DNA from: an uncultured Eubacterium sp.
GTDB lineage: Bacteria > Bacillota > Clostridia > Eubacteriales > Eubacteriaceae
DNA: 5,278 nt
Direction of reading: 5' to 3'
NCBI GenBank assembly: GCA_902784045.1
Contig: CACZTE010000107.1
Span: 1-5,278, forward strand
The notes beneath the pieces are model-generated. The model searched no databases. It had not been told where the DNA came from and worked only from the letters and a program-made list of their open reading frames with translations. How positions within the stretch are numbered: the first letter of the stretch is position 1; each line of letters opens with the position of its first letter. Of the stretch, positions 5,235-5,278 are shown one piece after another. Position numbers and translations under genes: made by a program.

Positions 5235-5278
5235 TTCCTGTGTTTGTTTAAATCATTCATACAGTTATAACGGGGAGC
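5235..5278 (+). promoter_or_regulatory. Possible leader of the next gene, cut by the window end
   Basis: TATAAC at 5266-5271 lies 17 bp after TTTGTT (5243-5248), and GGGGAG at 5272-5277 could be a Shine-Dalgarno site. The two cannot serve the same transcript, since the -10 abuts the ribosome site. The region most likely precedes a plus-strand gene beyond the window, but no coding start is visible here. Confidence 0.25.

Noticed and set aside
1..5278. CRISPR arrays, transposons, tRNA or rRNA genes
   Set aside because: No repeat-spacer arrays, transposase motifs, terminal inverted repeats or RNA gene signatures were seen on either strand.

Overview
The window carries a compact plus-strand gene block from what looks like a Bacillota (Firmicutes, Clostridia-like) bacterium of moderate GC content. 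The grounds are strong purine-rich Shine-Dalgarno sites, two TTG starts, T-rich intrinsic terminators, TATAAT-type promoters, and the gene order comM (yifB) then dprA that is common in that phylum. No lineage finer than phylum is supported.

Layout: positions 1-205 are non-coding. They hold a hairpin, an intrinsic terminator (86-124) that probably ends a transcript from upstream of the window, and the promoter/leader of the first gene. Positions 206-1627 encode a PurF-like amidophosphoribosyltransferase homologue. Its PRPP-binding phosphoribosyltransferase half and its four iron-sulfur cysteines look intact, but the N-terminal glutaminase nucleophile cysteine is glycine and the other conserved glutaminase residues are replaced too. 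Its stop overlaps the start of comM (TAATG). comM (YifB/ComM, AAA+ Mg-chelatase-like helicase) occupies 1627-3142 but is split by a one-base frame change at about 2126-2130, exactly between its ChlI-type N-terminal domain and its AAA+ domain. After a 118-base gap comes dprA (3261-4360), which also changes frame (within 4142-4190), exactly between its Rossmann core and its C-terminal winged-helix domain. An intrinsic terminator (4394-4440) closes this block. A separate promoter (4529-4557), overlapped by an inverted repeat, precedes a CoA-diphosphatase-type NUDIX hydrolase (4593-5234). The last 44 bases are a probable leader for a gene beyond the window.

How the genes fit together: ComM (branch-migration helicase) and DprA (RecA loader on incoming single strands) both act on DNA taken up in natural transformation. 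The PurF-like protein is translationally coupled to comM; its own role is unclear because its glutamine-dependent chemistry should be lost. The central question is whether the two frame breaks, both at domain linkers, are assembly errors, real inactivation of a transformation locus, or functional splitting/recoding. The comM break sits on a canonical slippery heptamer (TTTAAAC, in phase), but a simple -1 slip there would not restore the reading frame.
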